Assembly: GCA_028583685.1 (NCBI GenBank)
Contig: JAMXIF010001183.1
Span: 14,013,466 to 14,077,465 of the forward strand
Reading direction: 5' to 3'
Length of the DNA stretch: 64,000 nt
Origin: Petaurus breviceps papuanus
Lineage: Eukaryota > Chordata > Mammalia > Diprotodontia > Petauridae
This document shows, in pieces, positions 46,036 through 56,524 of this stretch. The stretch's first letter is position 1. Each line of letters opens with the position of its first letter. The translations under genes and the position numbers were made by a program. The notes under the pieces are model-generated. The model was not told the origin of the DNA. It worked only from the letters and a program-made list of their open reading frames with translations, and made no database searches.

Positions 46036-46203
46036 AATGCTGTCAAACTTAACTAGAAAATCACACATTAATGTTACCTATATTTTACTGTATTTTCATT
46101 TGTTTTGTTAAATATTTCCCAATTACACTTTAATCTGGTTCTGACTGCACTCTGGAATATTGTGGGCTATTTTTACGCATAAGCCAAATGTTTGACTCCT
46201 CTA
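46036..46203. mobile_element. hAT-type MITE, family 2
   Basis: The ends are 'caatgctgtcaaactta' and 'aaatgtttgactcctctag', a diverged inverted pair. The body matches the copy at 26748 ('gttaaatatttcccaattac', 'ttaatctggttctgactgcactctgg'). No transposase. Confidence 0.65.
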
Positions 46204-46422
46204 GTCTGGAGCTCAAGACCTTTGAACAAATCCAAGAACCAGGAAGATGACATTTCTTAAGTACCCAAATGGATCTGGAATCTCATAGGTTTGGATATTT
46301 CTTTCACTAATGCAGATTTGAACCTATCTTTACCTGATCATTCTCTGCTACTCTTGGCAGGGAAGGGCCAGAGACACTAATACAACAGCACCTTAGACAT
46401 TATAATTTACAGAGTAAATGGT

Positions 46423-46895
46423 GTAGGGTGTGTTCAGTACTTCTTGTGGGAGGGCTGCTGAGCCCTTTCAGCGATGCTTTCTACCTTTAGCATATAGCTG
46501 ATCCACCCAACTCTCACTTGTAGTACCAAGAAACTGTAACATGCATAGTGGCTACACCCTGGTAAACCATTTCAGCAGACATACTTCAACCAGCTTGAGG
46601 GTAATCAAGAAATCTGAAATCCATTGGGGAGTTAGGGAGGTATCTACCTCAAGCACTCGAAGCCTTCCTTCCCCTGGTGGAATGGGTGGATGAGAGCAAT
46701 TTGTTCCATTCCAACTGAAGCAGGCACTGTGGAGTGCTTAGATCTTGGTTAGACACAAAAGAGGCCCAGGTCATCCACTGCATCCTGGGCCATCACCAGT
46801 CATCTTGACTCTGTTCTGCGATGTGATGACTGTGAGAGAGAGTGAGGCCAACGACTTTGTGCAGCTCTGCTTCATTTAAATCTGATTTTTGCACT
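46423..46895 (+). mobile_element. family A retroposon, long type
   Basis: Sense landmarks: 'tgtagggtgtgttcag', 'ggctacaccctggtaaac', 'aaccagcttgagggtaatc', 'tggatgagagcaatttgttcc', 'ggtcatccactgcatcctgggcc' and 'tttgtgcagctctgcttcattt'. It lacks about the last 70 bp, including the A/C-rich tail. It lies in opposite orientation to the copy at 47959, about 1 kb away. Confidence 0.85.
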
Positions 46896-47110
46896 AATGA
46901 AAAATAAAGCAATTCAATTTAATAAACATTTATGGACTGTTTACTTTATGCCAAACACTTGTCTCTCAGTTTAAAAAAATCATACTAGATCCTGGAGACA
47001 CAAAGAAAAATGAAATAGTTACTGTTCTATATGAGGAAAACAAGCACACAAATGGTTAAGTATACAGAGATTTGGGGGAGGATATAGTTCCTGAACTGAG
47101 AATTGAAGGA

Positions 47111-47515
47111 AGTTTTTACTGTTGTTCAGTCATATCTGACTCTTTTTGACCTTGTGAGGGTCATGCTGTCCATGGAGTTTTCTTTTTTTTTTTTTTGGAG
47201 GGGGGAGGACAATTGGGGCTAAGTGACTTTCCCAAGGTCACAAGGCTAATTTTTGTGTTGTGTCTGAGGCTGGATTTGAACTCAAATCCTCCTGACTCTA
47301 GGGCTGGTGCTCTATTCACTGCACCACCTAGCCACCCCTCCATGGAGTTTTCTTGACAAAAATAATGGAACGGTTTATCATTTCCTTCTCCAATGGATTA
47401 AAGCAGACAGAAGTTAAATGACTTGCCCAGGGTCACATAGTTAGGAAGTGTTTGAGGCTGGATTTGAACTCAGGTCCAGCACTATACCCACTGTCTCAAC
47501 TAGCTACTTCCTTCA
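47111..47515 (-). mobile_element. MAR1-type CORE-SINE (antisense), itself split
   Basis: 'gttgttcagtcatatctgactc' and 'ccttgtgagggtcatgctgtccatgg' lead to the inner SINE. 'ttccttctccaatggattaaagc', 'acttgcccagggtcacatag' and 'actgtctcaactagctac' complete it after 47354. Confidence 0.8.
47185..47338 (-). mobile_element. WSINE1-type tRNA SINE (antisense) inside MAR1
   Basis: Complete reverse SINE from T-run and 'ggacaattggggctaagtg' to 'gcaccacctagccacccc'. A perfect 16-bp TSD, TCCATGGAGTTTTCTT, lies at 47169-47184 and 47339-47354, within the MAR1 copy. Confidence 0.95.
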
Positions 47516-47958
47516 AGGAAACTAGAAATTCCAAGAGGCAAACTAGAGCAGAAAGAATATTCCAGGTATCAGGGACAGCTGGTACAAAAACTTCAGAGGT
47601 AGAAAATGCAATTTCATATGAAATAGCAATTAGGTCAATCTGGATGAGATGTAGAGTATGTAAGGAAGAGGAATATGAGATTAGCCTACAAGGATAGTTT
47701 GGAACCAAATAATGAAGGGCTTTAAATATCAAACAAAGGAGTTTATATTTTCCCTGTAAAGCAGTCAAAACTCACTAACAATTCTTGAGTTGAGGAGTGA
47801 TGTATTATAACCTAAAGTTTATCTTTTGGAGCATAATCTCCACCTACCTATTTCTTACAGAACACGGTCTGTTGGGCTAAACTGGAAAGAGTGATGGTCT
47901 TAATGTCCGTTAAGGACTTTTTTCTTAAATGAAGATCTGCAGCAAATTGTAATAATAT

Positions 47959-48510
47959 TGTTTGTTTGTCATATTTGAAGAGGACCAATGACTTCACAGG
48001 GTGATGTCTTGATTTGAAAGTGAATCGGAGAAGCAGAATGAGGTAGAGTTGTACGAAGCTGTGAACTTCACTGTCTCCCGGAGTCATTGAAGTCCAGTGG
48101 TAGGACAAAATTTGAGATTACTGGCAATAGCCTGGGATGCAGTGCATGACCTTGGGGTCTTCAATGCCCGACCAAGTTCCAAGTAATCCACAACACCTGC
48201 TTCAGCTGCCTCCGTGGTCCTTGGAACAAATTGTTCTTATCCACCCATTCTGCTGAGGGAAATCTTCACATCCTTAGGTTATATACATCTCCCGAACTCA
48301 CCAATGGCTTTGAGGGCCTGTCAGTAACCCTCAAGCTGGTTTAGCTCATCTGCTCAGATAGTTTTACCAGGGTGTGGCCAATGTGCATGATACAGCTTCT
48401 TGGAGCCACAGGTGACAGCTGGGTGAACGTGGACACCAGAGGTGGGTGAACAGCCCTGGAAAGAGGTTGGCAAGTCCTCCCTGAACACCCGCCACACCCA
48501 GACTGAACTA
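47959..48510 (-). mobile_element. family A retroposon, long type
   Basis: On the minus strand it starts 'tgggtgtggcgggtgttc' and ends in 'gaccaatgacaaacaaacaa'-like sequence (diverged tail). It matches 21536-22086 from end to end. I found no clear TSD. Confidence 0.85.
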
Positions 48511-48519
48511 TAAAAACAG

Positions 48520-48825
48520 TGTAAAGATTTGCAAAATACTTTAGAAATACACAAAAAACTAGCCGTGTGACCTTGGGCAAGTTACTTAACCCCAATTGCT
48601 GTCCAAAAAGCAAAAAAAAAAAAAAAACTTTAGAAATATCTTATTTTATTCTTCCAGCTTCCCAGGGAGATAGGTCCTATTATTCTCCCCATTTTGTAGC
48701 TAAGGAACTAGGATTAATTGACTTGTCAAGGGTTACACAATTACTAGGTATCTGAGGTCAAATTTGAATTCAGGTCTTCTGACTCTGAGTTCAGGGCTCT
48801 ACTCATTGTAATATCTGGCTGTCTT
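48520..48825 (-). mobile_element. MIR/MAR fossil (antisense), split by a SINE
   Basis: 'gtaaagatttgcaaaatac' precedes the SINE. 'ccagggagataggtcctattattctcccc', 'acaattactaggtatctgaggtc' and 'gggctctactcattgtaa' continue after it in reverse MIR order. Confidence 0.75.
48550..48626 (+). mobile_element. WSINE1-type SINE, 5'-truncated, with TSD
   Basis: Only the 3' half is present ('ctagccgtgtgaccttgggc' to 'ccaaaaagc' plus A-tail). A perfect 12-bp TSD, ACTTTAGAAATA, lies at 48538-48549 and 48627-48638, so it inserted already truncated, as LINE-driven retrotransposition can produce. Confidence 0.92.
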
Positions 48826-49177
48826 TGGTGTGTAAATATTAATAATGACATAGCAATTTTCATGTCAGGAGCACTTTCCATCACTTTCTATCCTAACAAG
48901 CTTGGTCTGCCTTTTTTTTTTTTCTAAGAAGACAAAATAAAGTATTTCTTAAGCACTTGCTAAGTTAGTTTGGTTACAAAAAACAATAAAGTAGCTAGTA
49001 GCAAAATCTCTGGCTTCAAATTTATATATGGAATTGTATGAAGTTTAAGCAAAATAAAATAGTTTTATCACAAGGAGATAAATTTGATCTCAAAATTATC
49101 ACTGAGACTTGTTGGGATAAGAGCCATGACTGGATCGTGGCTCTGGATGGATATTTAATTAAAAAACATAAAACAAG

Positions 49178-49395
49178 GGGCATCCAGGTGGCTCAGTGAG
49201 TAAGAGAGCTGGCCCCAGAGTCGGGAGACCTGGGATCGAATACCGGCTCAGATACTTAGAACCCACCCAGAAACACCTGGCCCTGTAACCTTGAGCAAGT
49301 TACTTAACCCCAATTGCTAAAACAAAAAACAAACAAACAAAAAAACCCAACAACAACAACAAAACAAACCCAAAACAAAACAAAAAACAAAACAG
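49178..49395 (+). mobile_element. tRNA SINE variant with A/C-rich tail
   Basis: 'gcatccaggtggctcagtgag', 'gagagctggccccagagtcg', 'gggatcgaataccggctcag', 'cacccagaaacacctggcc' and 'ccccaattgctaaaac' define a variant also found as the dimer at 60649. The tail is an (AAAC)-like tract of about 75 bp (49320-49395). Confidence 0.82.
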
Positions 49396-49399
49396 GATA

Positions 49400-50635
49400 G
49401 GTAAATGATAGGGTAGGGTAGCACTGCATATTAAGAAGATGTCTTCATAGAAGTGTAACTCTTGGCCTAAAAGGCTGTTTGCATGGGACTGTCCTTACTG
49501 GTGAAGATTGATTACTCAATGCTTGTAGGTAGAATTGGTGAAAACTTGAGAGAAAAGAGATCGGAGAGAAAAGATGTGGTTCCAGACTCTCCTCAGGTCC
49601 TTGAAGGGATAGAAAGAATCTAGGGAGAAGCAGGAATGTAGGGGAGTAGGCAACTTTGATCATGTGCCTATCCCTAGCTTTCTACACTAGACACTTTGGA
49701 GAATTTCCTCTTGAATGAGATCTGAGATTCTATGTCCCTTGGTTGAGCTGAGATAATCTCACTCCCAGTGGGAGAGTTAATTCCCTTTGTCTGTTGTCTG
49801 GTTTGTATTCTCACATGCATACTTTCTCTGATTCTGTTTTGCTATCAATTTGTATAAATGGGTTTATTGCCATTTGCTATTTCTGTTCATTGTGGAATTG
49901 GCACCTGGGGAAAGGGAGTCAAGTCTTGAATATATTGCTTAGGGCATGCCTTCCGCATTAAAGGATAATGACTGGGAATGCAGCTTGAATTTAAAATCCA
50001 TTTCCCCTAGACTAACAACATTTAAAGGATCAGATAGATATAATTCTAGCCCAGTCCCCACTCTCTATGAAGAGAGCAAAGTGGCCAGCCATTTGTCCCA
50101 ACCCCTTGCTTCTCTTCCTGGCAGGAGTCAAAGTCTCTCTTGGAGAAGGAAACTCTAGTGATATTTATTCATGTCTCCTTTTGAGCTTCATCTACATAGA
50201 CCTATATGGATACACATAGCCTATGTGCTCGGTCTGCTTTTTAATCCTCACTTTACCAAAGAGGAAGAGAAAAAGCAACAGAGTATTTGCATTTCGCCTG
50301 TGAGTGATCTGAATATGATCATAGAAGAAAACGGCATGAAAATTTAAGTCAACACTGGTATTTAAAAGCCCCTGCAGCCTGCCTTCAGTACCCTTCCATT
50401 TTTCTTCAATGCTGCCACCCTTCTAGGCCCCATGCTAATCAGCCTTCTTTCCAAATCTATAGCAACCTACACCTTCCATCCCACTTCCTCCAAAGGTACA
50501 TCCTTCTACTGGTTGGGTACTACTGGTTGGGTAGCATGTTCCTCTATTTTTGTGTTCCTTCATAACTTGTGTCATTTTCAGATAATTCTTCTTTCCTCAT
50601 CCTCTCCTCAAATCCCAACTTGGTGGGGTAAATTT
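49400..50635. other. no firm feature
   Basis: No SINE or LINE landmark. The segment near 49640-49960 feels repeat-like from memory but cannot be supported (see rejected items). Confidence 0.4.
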
Positions 50636-50639
50636 TGTG

Positions 50640-51250
50640 GATTTTTTTTTACAATATGAAAAGGAGTTTAATCTTATCTCCTTTTGTATTTTTTAAAAAA
50701 TTTAATTAATTTTAAAAATTAACTAAATCCTCTCCTCTCCCTTTAATTCCCTACATCCCTTGAAAAAGAAAGAAAAATAAAACCCTTGTAACAAATATGT
50801 ACAGCCAAGGAAAACAAATTCCTGCACTGGCCATGTCTAAAAAAAGATATGTTCCAGTCTGTGCTCTGAGTTCATAAGTGGGTAGCATATTTCTTCATGA
50901 GTCCTCTGGAATCACAGTTGGCCATCGTATTGATCAGAGTCCTTAAGTCTTTCAAAGTTCTTTATCTTTACTATATTGTCATTATCATATAAATGGTTCT
51001 CCTGGTTCTGTTCCTTTCACTCTGTATCAGTTCATATATCTTCCCAGGCTTTTTTCTGAAACCATCCCCTGTATCATTTCTTAAGAACAGTAGTATTCCT
51101 TCCCACTTGTAAAAGTATAGTTTGTTCAGCCATTCTCTAATTGATGGGCAGCCTCTCAGATTCTAGTTCTTTGCCAATACAAAAAAAAGCTGCTATAAAT
51201 ATTTTTTGTACCTATGAGTCCTTTCCTTTTCATATTTTCAGAGATTATAA
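50640..51250 (-). mobile_element. L1-type 3' end (antisense)
   Basis: Reverse-strand reading gives an ORF2-like order: an equivalent of 'CAIRNDEQ' as 'tactactgttcttaagaaatg', then 'gatggtttcagaaaaaagcctggg' and 'gaacagaaccaggagaacc', and a 3' UTR with A/T tracts. This is a diverged L1 lineage compared with 40540-41800. No frame is intact. Confidence 0.65.
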
Positions 51251-51299
51251 ATTTCATTAGTGTTGACAGATTTTCATAAAAGCAGACTGTAGCTCACAG

Positions 51300-51475
51300 T
51301 CAGCCAGTCAACTAAACATATATTAAGTGTCTATTATATGCCAGGTAAGGTGCTAAGCACTGGGGACACAAAGAAAGGCAAAGATGATCCCTGCCCTCAG
51401 GGAGCTCACAGTCTAGTGGGGGAGACAGCATGCAAACTGTTACATGCAAAGAAATAAGTCTTTAGGGAAAAATGT
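51300..51475 (+). repeat. family B repeat, well preserved head
   Basis: 'aaacatatattaagtgtctattatatgccagg', 'gtgctaagcactggggacac', 'tccctgccctcagggagctc' and 'ctagtgggggagacagcatgc' are the cleanest version of the family B head here. Confidence 0.8.
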
Positions 51476-51591
51476 GAATTAGACTGTTTGTTTTCAGTGC
51501 CTCCTATATTTCAGCATAGTTTCTCCTTTTGACCCTTTCATACACTTCAGTACTTTAATCCCATGAACTGACCAGTGCTCTCATACTGTTC

Positions 51592-51840
51592 AGGGCAGCT
51601 AGGTGGCACAGTGGATAGAGTACTTGGCTTAGAATCAGAAAGAATCATCTTCTTGAGTTCAAATCTGGTCTCAGACACTAACTGTGTGACCCTGGGCAAG
51701 TCACTTAACCCTCTTTGCCTCAATTTCCTCATTATTAAAATTAGTTAGAGAAGAAAATTGTAAGCCACTCCAGTATCTTTGCCAAGAAAACCCCAACTTG
51801 GGTCATAAAAGGTCGGATGGGACTGAAAAAGACTAAACAA
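51592..51840 (+). mobile_element. MAR1-type CORE-SINE, full length
   Basis: 'ggcagctaggtggcacagtgg', 'gagttcaaatctggtctcag', 'gtgaccctgggcaagtcactt', 'cctcaatttcctcattatt', 'atctttgccaagaaaacccc' and 'gggactgaaaaagactaaac'. Confidence 0.88.
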
Positions 51841-51949
51841 AGAAGTCTCACCTTTCCCTTGGCTTCCCAAGGTCCAGCACCTGGGAACATCTTAGGTTCT
51901 AGACATTTTTTTCCCCCGAAAATCAAAATTTACAGTCTTTCCCCCAAAT

Positions 51950-52270
51950 ACAGGTTGTATTTGTCCTTCATTTTCAAAGAATGGCATGGCATCAGGGAAA
52001 CGATGACATGACTTGCGGTTGACTTTAATTTGAGTGAGGGCTGTACAAAGTCACCAGCCTCACTTTCTTCTCCACAGCCATCTGGGTCCAGTGACCAGAT
52101 CTTCATTAAGATGACTGGAGATGAGCCAGAATGCAATGGGAGACCCTGGCCCTTTTAGGCTAAGGCCTTTTCAGATACTCACTTAGAGTGATGTAATGCC
52201 CACTCAGTGAATAGGCCTCTTTAAGAAACGAGTCAAGGCATGGCCCCTTTAATTAGAAAAAAAAAATCAA
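51950..52270 (-). mobile_element. family A retroposon, short type
   Basis: In plus-strand reading: 'tttgtccttcattttcaaag', 'ggcatggcatcagggaaacg', 'cagccatctgggtccagtg', 'ccagaatgcaatgggagacc' and 'ggcctctttaagaaacgag'. Past the shared roughly 200 bp it differs from the long type, so it is a subfamily and not just a truncation. Confidence 0.75.
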
Positions 52271-52439
52271 GCTGGAAGGAGAAGACCCTCAGGCTTGCTA
52301 TTCCAAAGAGAAAGAGTTACTATTGACATTCACTCTAAGCCAGGAGGGTCCAAAATACAGCCATTAAGTGGAACTTGAGCAGGGTCCTATTGTGGTTCAA
52401 TCTATGAGCTTCAGAGTGAACTGGGTTTAAGGTTTGGTG

Positions 52440-52530
52440 AAAGAAGAAAGAAACAGAGGGAGAGAGAGACAGAGACAGAGAGAGACGGGGAGAGAGAGAG
52501 AAAGGGGGGGGAGAGAGAGAGAGACAGAGA

Positions 52531-52582
<52 letters not shown>

Positions 52583-52583
52583 C

Positions 52584-52614
<31 letters not shown>

Positions 52615-52655
52615 CAGAGAGAGAGACAGAGACAGAGACAGAGACAGAGAGAGAG
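52440..52655. repeat. GA/GACA-rich microsatellite
   Basis: An imperfect purine tract of AG and CAGAGA units on the plus strand. Apparent open frames across it in several phases are low-complexity artefacts. Confidence 0.95.
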
Positions 52656-52884
52656 ATGTAGCCAAGAAACTCCAAGTTAAGAGGGTTCAACCCCAAATTC
52701 CTACATCCACATCCATACCTTATATCTGATATGAAACTTAGCTCAATCCTTTTGTTTTACAAATGATGACAGGGTTACAGAGACCTGACTTCAAAAAAAG
52801 TTCACTTGGAAAAAACTAGAGGTGTTTTCTGACTGCAAACAAACTCAATATGAGTCTACAGTGTGATGACAGTGACTCAAATAT

Positions 52885-52990
52885 CTAATCAATCAATCAA
52901 TCAACAAACATTTAATAAGCATTGAAAATGGACCAGATACTGTTCTTGGCTCTGGGGAATACAAAGAAAATTGACAAACTTTTAAATTGA
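52885..52990 (+). repeat. family B repeat with (AATC)n head
   Basis: A short AATC repeat leads into 'caacaaacatttaataagc', 'agatactgttcttggctctgggg' and 'aatacaaagaaaattg'. Confidence 0.65.
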
Positions 52991-53002
52991 ATCTGCATGA
53001 TC

Positions 53003-53120
53003 AACACTTTCTTAAGTCTAAACAATCAACAAAATAGGAAATCAAACCCTGATTTGTAGCATTTGCTGATATCAAAATATAAATGCTCACACTGAAAATT
53101 TAACAATCAGCTCTCACAAG
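53003..53120 (+). repeat. unnamed repeat C, copy 2
   Basis: It matches 23160-23275 with 'cactttcttaagtctaaac', 'tttgtagcatttgctgatatc' and 'cactgaaaatttaacaatc'. Family unknown. Confidence 0.6.
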
Positions 53121-53249
53121 TTTGATCTGGATTCAGCATATCCCTGAACCCAGATCTTCTCACTCTTAATTATTTATTTTTCTATTGTCTTTTTTCCCCC
53201 TGAGAGGTGGGTTAAATATTTACCAGCATGTTCCTGCCAGGGTTCTAAT

Positions 53250-53530
53250 ACTAATCCAACAAGTGATCATGTAGCCTGCATTTGAAGACCTCTAGCTAAG
53301 GGAATCCTACTGTAGTTCATTCTGCTTTGGGATAGTGATCATTGTTAGGAAGTCTCTTCTGTATGGAACTCAAACCTGTCTTTTCTGAAATTTGAACCTA
53401 ATGTTGCTTCTAGCTTTTTTGACTGTCTGTGAGCTTATAGGCCACTAAGATTCCCTGATCTTTTTCACAAGAACAACCTCTGGAGACCTCTTTTTTCCTC
53501 TCTAAAATGAGAGAGGTTAGACTAGATAAT
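53250..53530 (+). mobile_element. L3/CR1 LINE fragment
   Basis: 'gtagcctgcatttgaagacctc', 'gtagttcattctgctttgggatag', 'tgttaggaagtctcttctg' and 'gaacctaatgttgcttctagc' follow the CR1/L3 order. Confidence 0.7.
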
Positions 53531-53534
53531 CTCT

Positions 53535-54370
53535 AAGGACCCCCTTCAGGTTCAACAATTTACAGTTCTGCTTGCCAGCCCTGAAAACTATGGATAGAGC
53601 AGGAGACTGCAAAGACTAAGATCAGGTCTGAGATCAGCAAGGCTTCCAGAGGTACGCAGTGAGATTTTCTCTCCTCTCTCCTACTCTTACCCCTTGGCAC
53701 ACAGCAGGGGTTTGGCATGAGGTAGGAGAGAGGTGCCAACAGCCTGTTGGGAGGTTGACAATAGCAGCTTTTTGAGAGGCTGATTGCAGCTGCCAGAGGC
53801 AAATACTTATAACTAATGTTTGTTGTTAATGTTGGGGCCTTACATCCAGGGGGTGAAGGCTTCTGGCCCATCTAGTCCTTCAGTGCTTCAGGCCCTCTGG
53901 GATTTGTCCAAACTGCCAGATGACCAGTCTAGGCCTGGCAACAGATCCAGGTGTTGCCAACCAATTCATATTCCAGTAGAGACTTTGTAGCTACTGGAAG
54001 CAGAGATTGCCTGGGATCTCAAAATAGCAAAAGTTAAAAGTTGTAAAGTCCAGGGACAAAGTTGGAATTAGAATTAGGAGATTGGTCACCAAAAATTTAA
54101 GCAAACAAGTGACCTATATAATAGCAGATTAGAAACAGGCATTATAAGAAACAGGCATCTTATTGAAACAGTGAGAAAAATATAAGATATTGTGGATTTC
54201 ATTCAGTCTATTTAGAACTGGAAACATCACAAAGAGCACTGAATCTGTGATGTGGTAAAAATGCTTCCCTGAGAATCATATAATCTCCTTGTTAACAGGC
54301 TGTGTAAATTTGAGAAATCATTTCACCTTTCTATGGTATAAAGTCACTCCTTTGCAAAGTAAGGGGACTA
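53535..54370. other. no recognised feature
   Basis: Unique-looking. A 103-codon minus-strand open frame (53560-53871) has no domain and no splice or start context I trust. Confidence 0.5.
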
Positions 54371-54378
54371 GATGAGAT

Positions 54379-54579
54379 CAAGGGTTCTTAACCTGGGGTC
54401 CATGACTTGAGATATTAAAAGATATTCTGATAACTTCATTTCAATAGAATTTCCTTTGTAATCCTATGTCTTTTATTTTATACATTTAAAAACATTATTT
54501 AGAGGAGGGGGGCATTGGCTTCATTCACCACTCTGCCAAAGAGATTCATAGCACACAAAAAAGATTAAAGATTCTTGAC
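54379..54579. mobile_element. hAT-type MITE, family 1
   Basis: The left end is CAAGGGTTCTTAACCTGGGG and the right end 'taaagattcttga'. The body 'aatttcctttgtaatcctatg' and 'tttaaaaacattatttagagg' matches 9615-9808 closely. Confidence 0.75.
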
Positions 54580-54958
54580 TCTAAGGCACCTTCCAGTTCT
54601 GAAATATTATGGTAGCATGATGAGGTGGCTTTAAGCAGTCTGGAAGACAAGAAATGGTTGGAAATCTTGATGTGGGAATCACAGAACAAGATTTTCACAG
54701 GTTCAGATCAAGGTAAACAATAAAGAAGTGAGACAAAAACAAGCCAGTTCAAATGAAATTTAATGCTTTCTTTCAAACTTAGAAACCTTACTGATTAATT
54801 CAACTAGTTGTCAAATCTCATTTCTAGATCTACAGTATTTTTCTATTTTTCTCTCTTGACCACTGTTATAGCCTTTCCAGTGGCCCGTTCCAGTGGCCTC
54901 TAATTATTTTCCCTGCCTCAATGCTCTTCTCTCTCCAATCCATTCACCAAAGCACAGC

Positions 54959-55092
54959 TCTCTCTCTCTCTCTCTCCTCCCCCATCTCTCCCATCTCTCT
55001 TTTTCTTCTCTTTCTTTCTCTTTTCTCTCACTCTTTATCTCTTTTCTCTTTCTTGCTTTCTCTTTTTTCACTTTGTCTCTGTCTCTCTGAGT

Positions 55093-55123
<31 letters not shown>

Positions 55124-55203
55124 TCTGTCTCTCTCTCTCTGTCTCTCTCTCTCTCTGTCTCTCTCTGTATCTCTTTGTCTCTCTCTCTCTGTCTCTGTCT
55201 CTC

Positions 55204-55262
<59 letters not shown>
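54959..55262. repeat. (CT)n/(GTCT)n plus (CA)n compound microsatellite
   Basis: About 270 bp of CT and CTGT units and then about 17 CA units. The long frames on both strands here are repeat artefacts. Confidence 0.95.
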
Positions 55263-55265
<3 letters not shown>

Positions 55266-55623
55266 AATTCCAGAGGCTCCCTATTACCCTCAATATAAAT
55301 GTGGCTGCTCGGCTTTTAAAGCCCTTCACAATCTAGCCTTTACTGCCTTTCCACTCTTCTTTAATGTTTCTCTTTCATACGCACTCCACAGTCTAGCCCC
55401 ACTGGCCTTTCTGATGTTCCCCACCTACTAAATTCCATCCCTCTCTGGTTTTTCATTGGCTCTTTCCATGCATGTAATGTCCTCACTCCTCACCTCCACA
55501 TCTTGGCTTATATCCTGTCCTTTAAGATTCAGCTCAAGAGCCAACTTCTACATGAAGCCTTTCCAGATCCCTCCAGCTGCCTTGTGCCCTTGCTCCAAGA
55601 AACACTCTGTATTCATTTCATAC

Positions 55624-55680
55624 ACAGGGTGACCCAAAATTATTGGTGTAATTTTAAACTATTAAAGCTTAAAGACCTTT
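55624..55680 (+). mobile_element. mariner-like terminal stub
   Basis: CAGGGTGACCCAAAATTATT followed by 'ggtgtaattttaaactattaaag' resembles one end of a mammalian mariner MITE. The other end is absent, so the microsatellite may have replaced the rest. Confidence 0.45.
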
Positions 55681-55707
55681 GTGATGCCTTGCATACTATA
55701 TATCTGT

Positions 55708-55712
55708 ATCCA

Positions 55713-55759
<47 letters not shown>

Positions 55760-55769
55760 NNNNNNNNNN

Positions 55770-55831
<62 letters not shown>
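55708..55831. repeat. (TATC)n microsatellite with assembly gap
   Basis: A pure TATC array broken by exactly ten N (55760-55769). The real length is unknown. Confidence 0.95.
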
Positions 55832-56099
55832 ATGTATGCACACAAGGTAAAGCTTCTGTTTGAATATAAGACTCTTGAGGCCAGAGATTGTTTCACTTTG
55901 GTTTTTATATCTTCAGAACTTAGCACAGGGTCTGGCACATAGTAGGTGCTTAATGAATGCCTGTTCAATAATTGATTGATTAACAATACTGTCCCTAGCA
56001 AATCCTGGACACTCTCTCCAATTTAGGTCAGTTGGAAAAAGGAACTTTTCAAACAAAACTGTTATGTAATTATAATGACTAACTTCATGCTCACTAAAT

Positions 56100-56205
56100 A
56101 TATTAAAAATATATAATATACATATATGTATATATGTGTATGTATGTGTACATATACCTACACACATATCTATATCTATAATATCTGTATGTATATATCT
56201 CCCTT
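56100..56205. repeat. TA/TG/CA-rich simple repeat
   Basis: Alternating purine-pyrimidine tract with ATAT and TGTG units. Confidence 0.85.
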
Positions 56206-56209
56206 CCTT

Positions 56210-56520
56210 CTTTGCAGAGGTGGGGTATAACAATGCATATGCTAGCAGACTCAGCTGATGGATTGGTTATTTTTGCTGCCTTTTCTCTTATTCTTTGTTA
56301 CAAGCATAGATTCATGGGTAGGGGATGGAGAAAGACATATTTGGAAACTAAAGTGATGTAAACAAATATACATACAAATTTTTAAATGGAATCTTTCCAG
56401 CTGTGTTACTGTAATGCAGCTGGTTTGTCATATTTGTAGCACTTACAAATAGTAACTTCTAGTTGGCTTGTTGACCTAAGGGACCAAGAAATGGAGAACT
56501 TTAGGGTAAATTATCAGTGG
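56210..56520. other. no recognised feature
   Basis: Short unique stretch; nothing seen. Confidence 0.5.
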
Positions 56521-56524
56521 AATA

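Larger units (their letters stand above)
46915..47860 (+). repeat. family B copy, split by a nested SINE
   Basis: The head 'tttaataaacatttatggac' and 'tcctggagacacaaag' run to about 47110. The deeper body resumes near 47516 with 'atattccaggtatcagggacagc', 'atgaagggctttaaatatc' and 'gagttgaggagtgatg'. The same deeper blocks occur at 62894-63325, so family B is a repeat of several hundred base pairs and not merely a short motif. Confidence 0.75.
54840..55990 (+). mobile_element. L2 (LINE2), long copy split by microsatellites
   Basis: The L2 parts are 'gaggctccctattaccctc', 'aaagcccttcacaatctagcc', 'aagattcagctcaagagcc', 'tgaagcctttccagatccctcc' up to about 55620. The 3' end follows at 55860-55990 ('ctcttgaggccagagattg', 'tagcacagggtctggcacatag', 'gtgcttaatgaatgcctg'). 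A CT/CA microsatellite (54959-55262), a mariner stub and a TATC microsatellite lie inside. Confidence 0.8.

Noticed and set aside
49640-49960. Segment that recalls a marsupial LTR-like fossil ('gtataaatgggtttattgcc')
   Set aside because: No paired terminal repeats, primer-binding site or TSD seen; memory alone is not enough to call a retroviral LTR.
52411-52696. Overlapping Ser/Leu and Arg/Glu open frames
   Set aside because: They read through a GA/GACA microsatellite in several phases.
52885-52905. AATC repeats and other short arrays as a CRISPR-like array
   Set aside because: Units are four bases without spacers; the genome is mammalian.
53560-53871. 103-codon minus-strand open frame
   Set aside because: No domain, no codon or splice signal, and length is within chance for the local composition.
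54904-55329. Long open frames on both strands (Arg/Glu-rich and Ser/Leu-rich)
   Set aside because: Simple-sequence artefact of the CT/GA and CA arrays.
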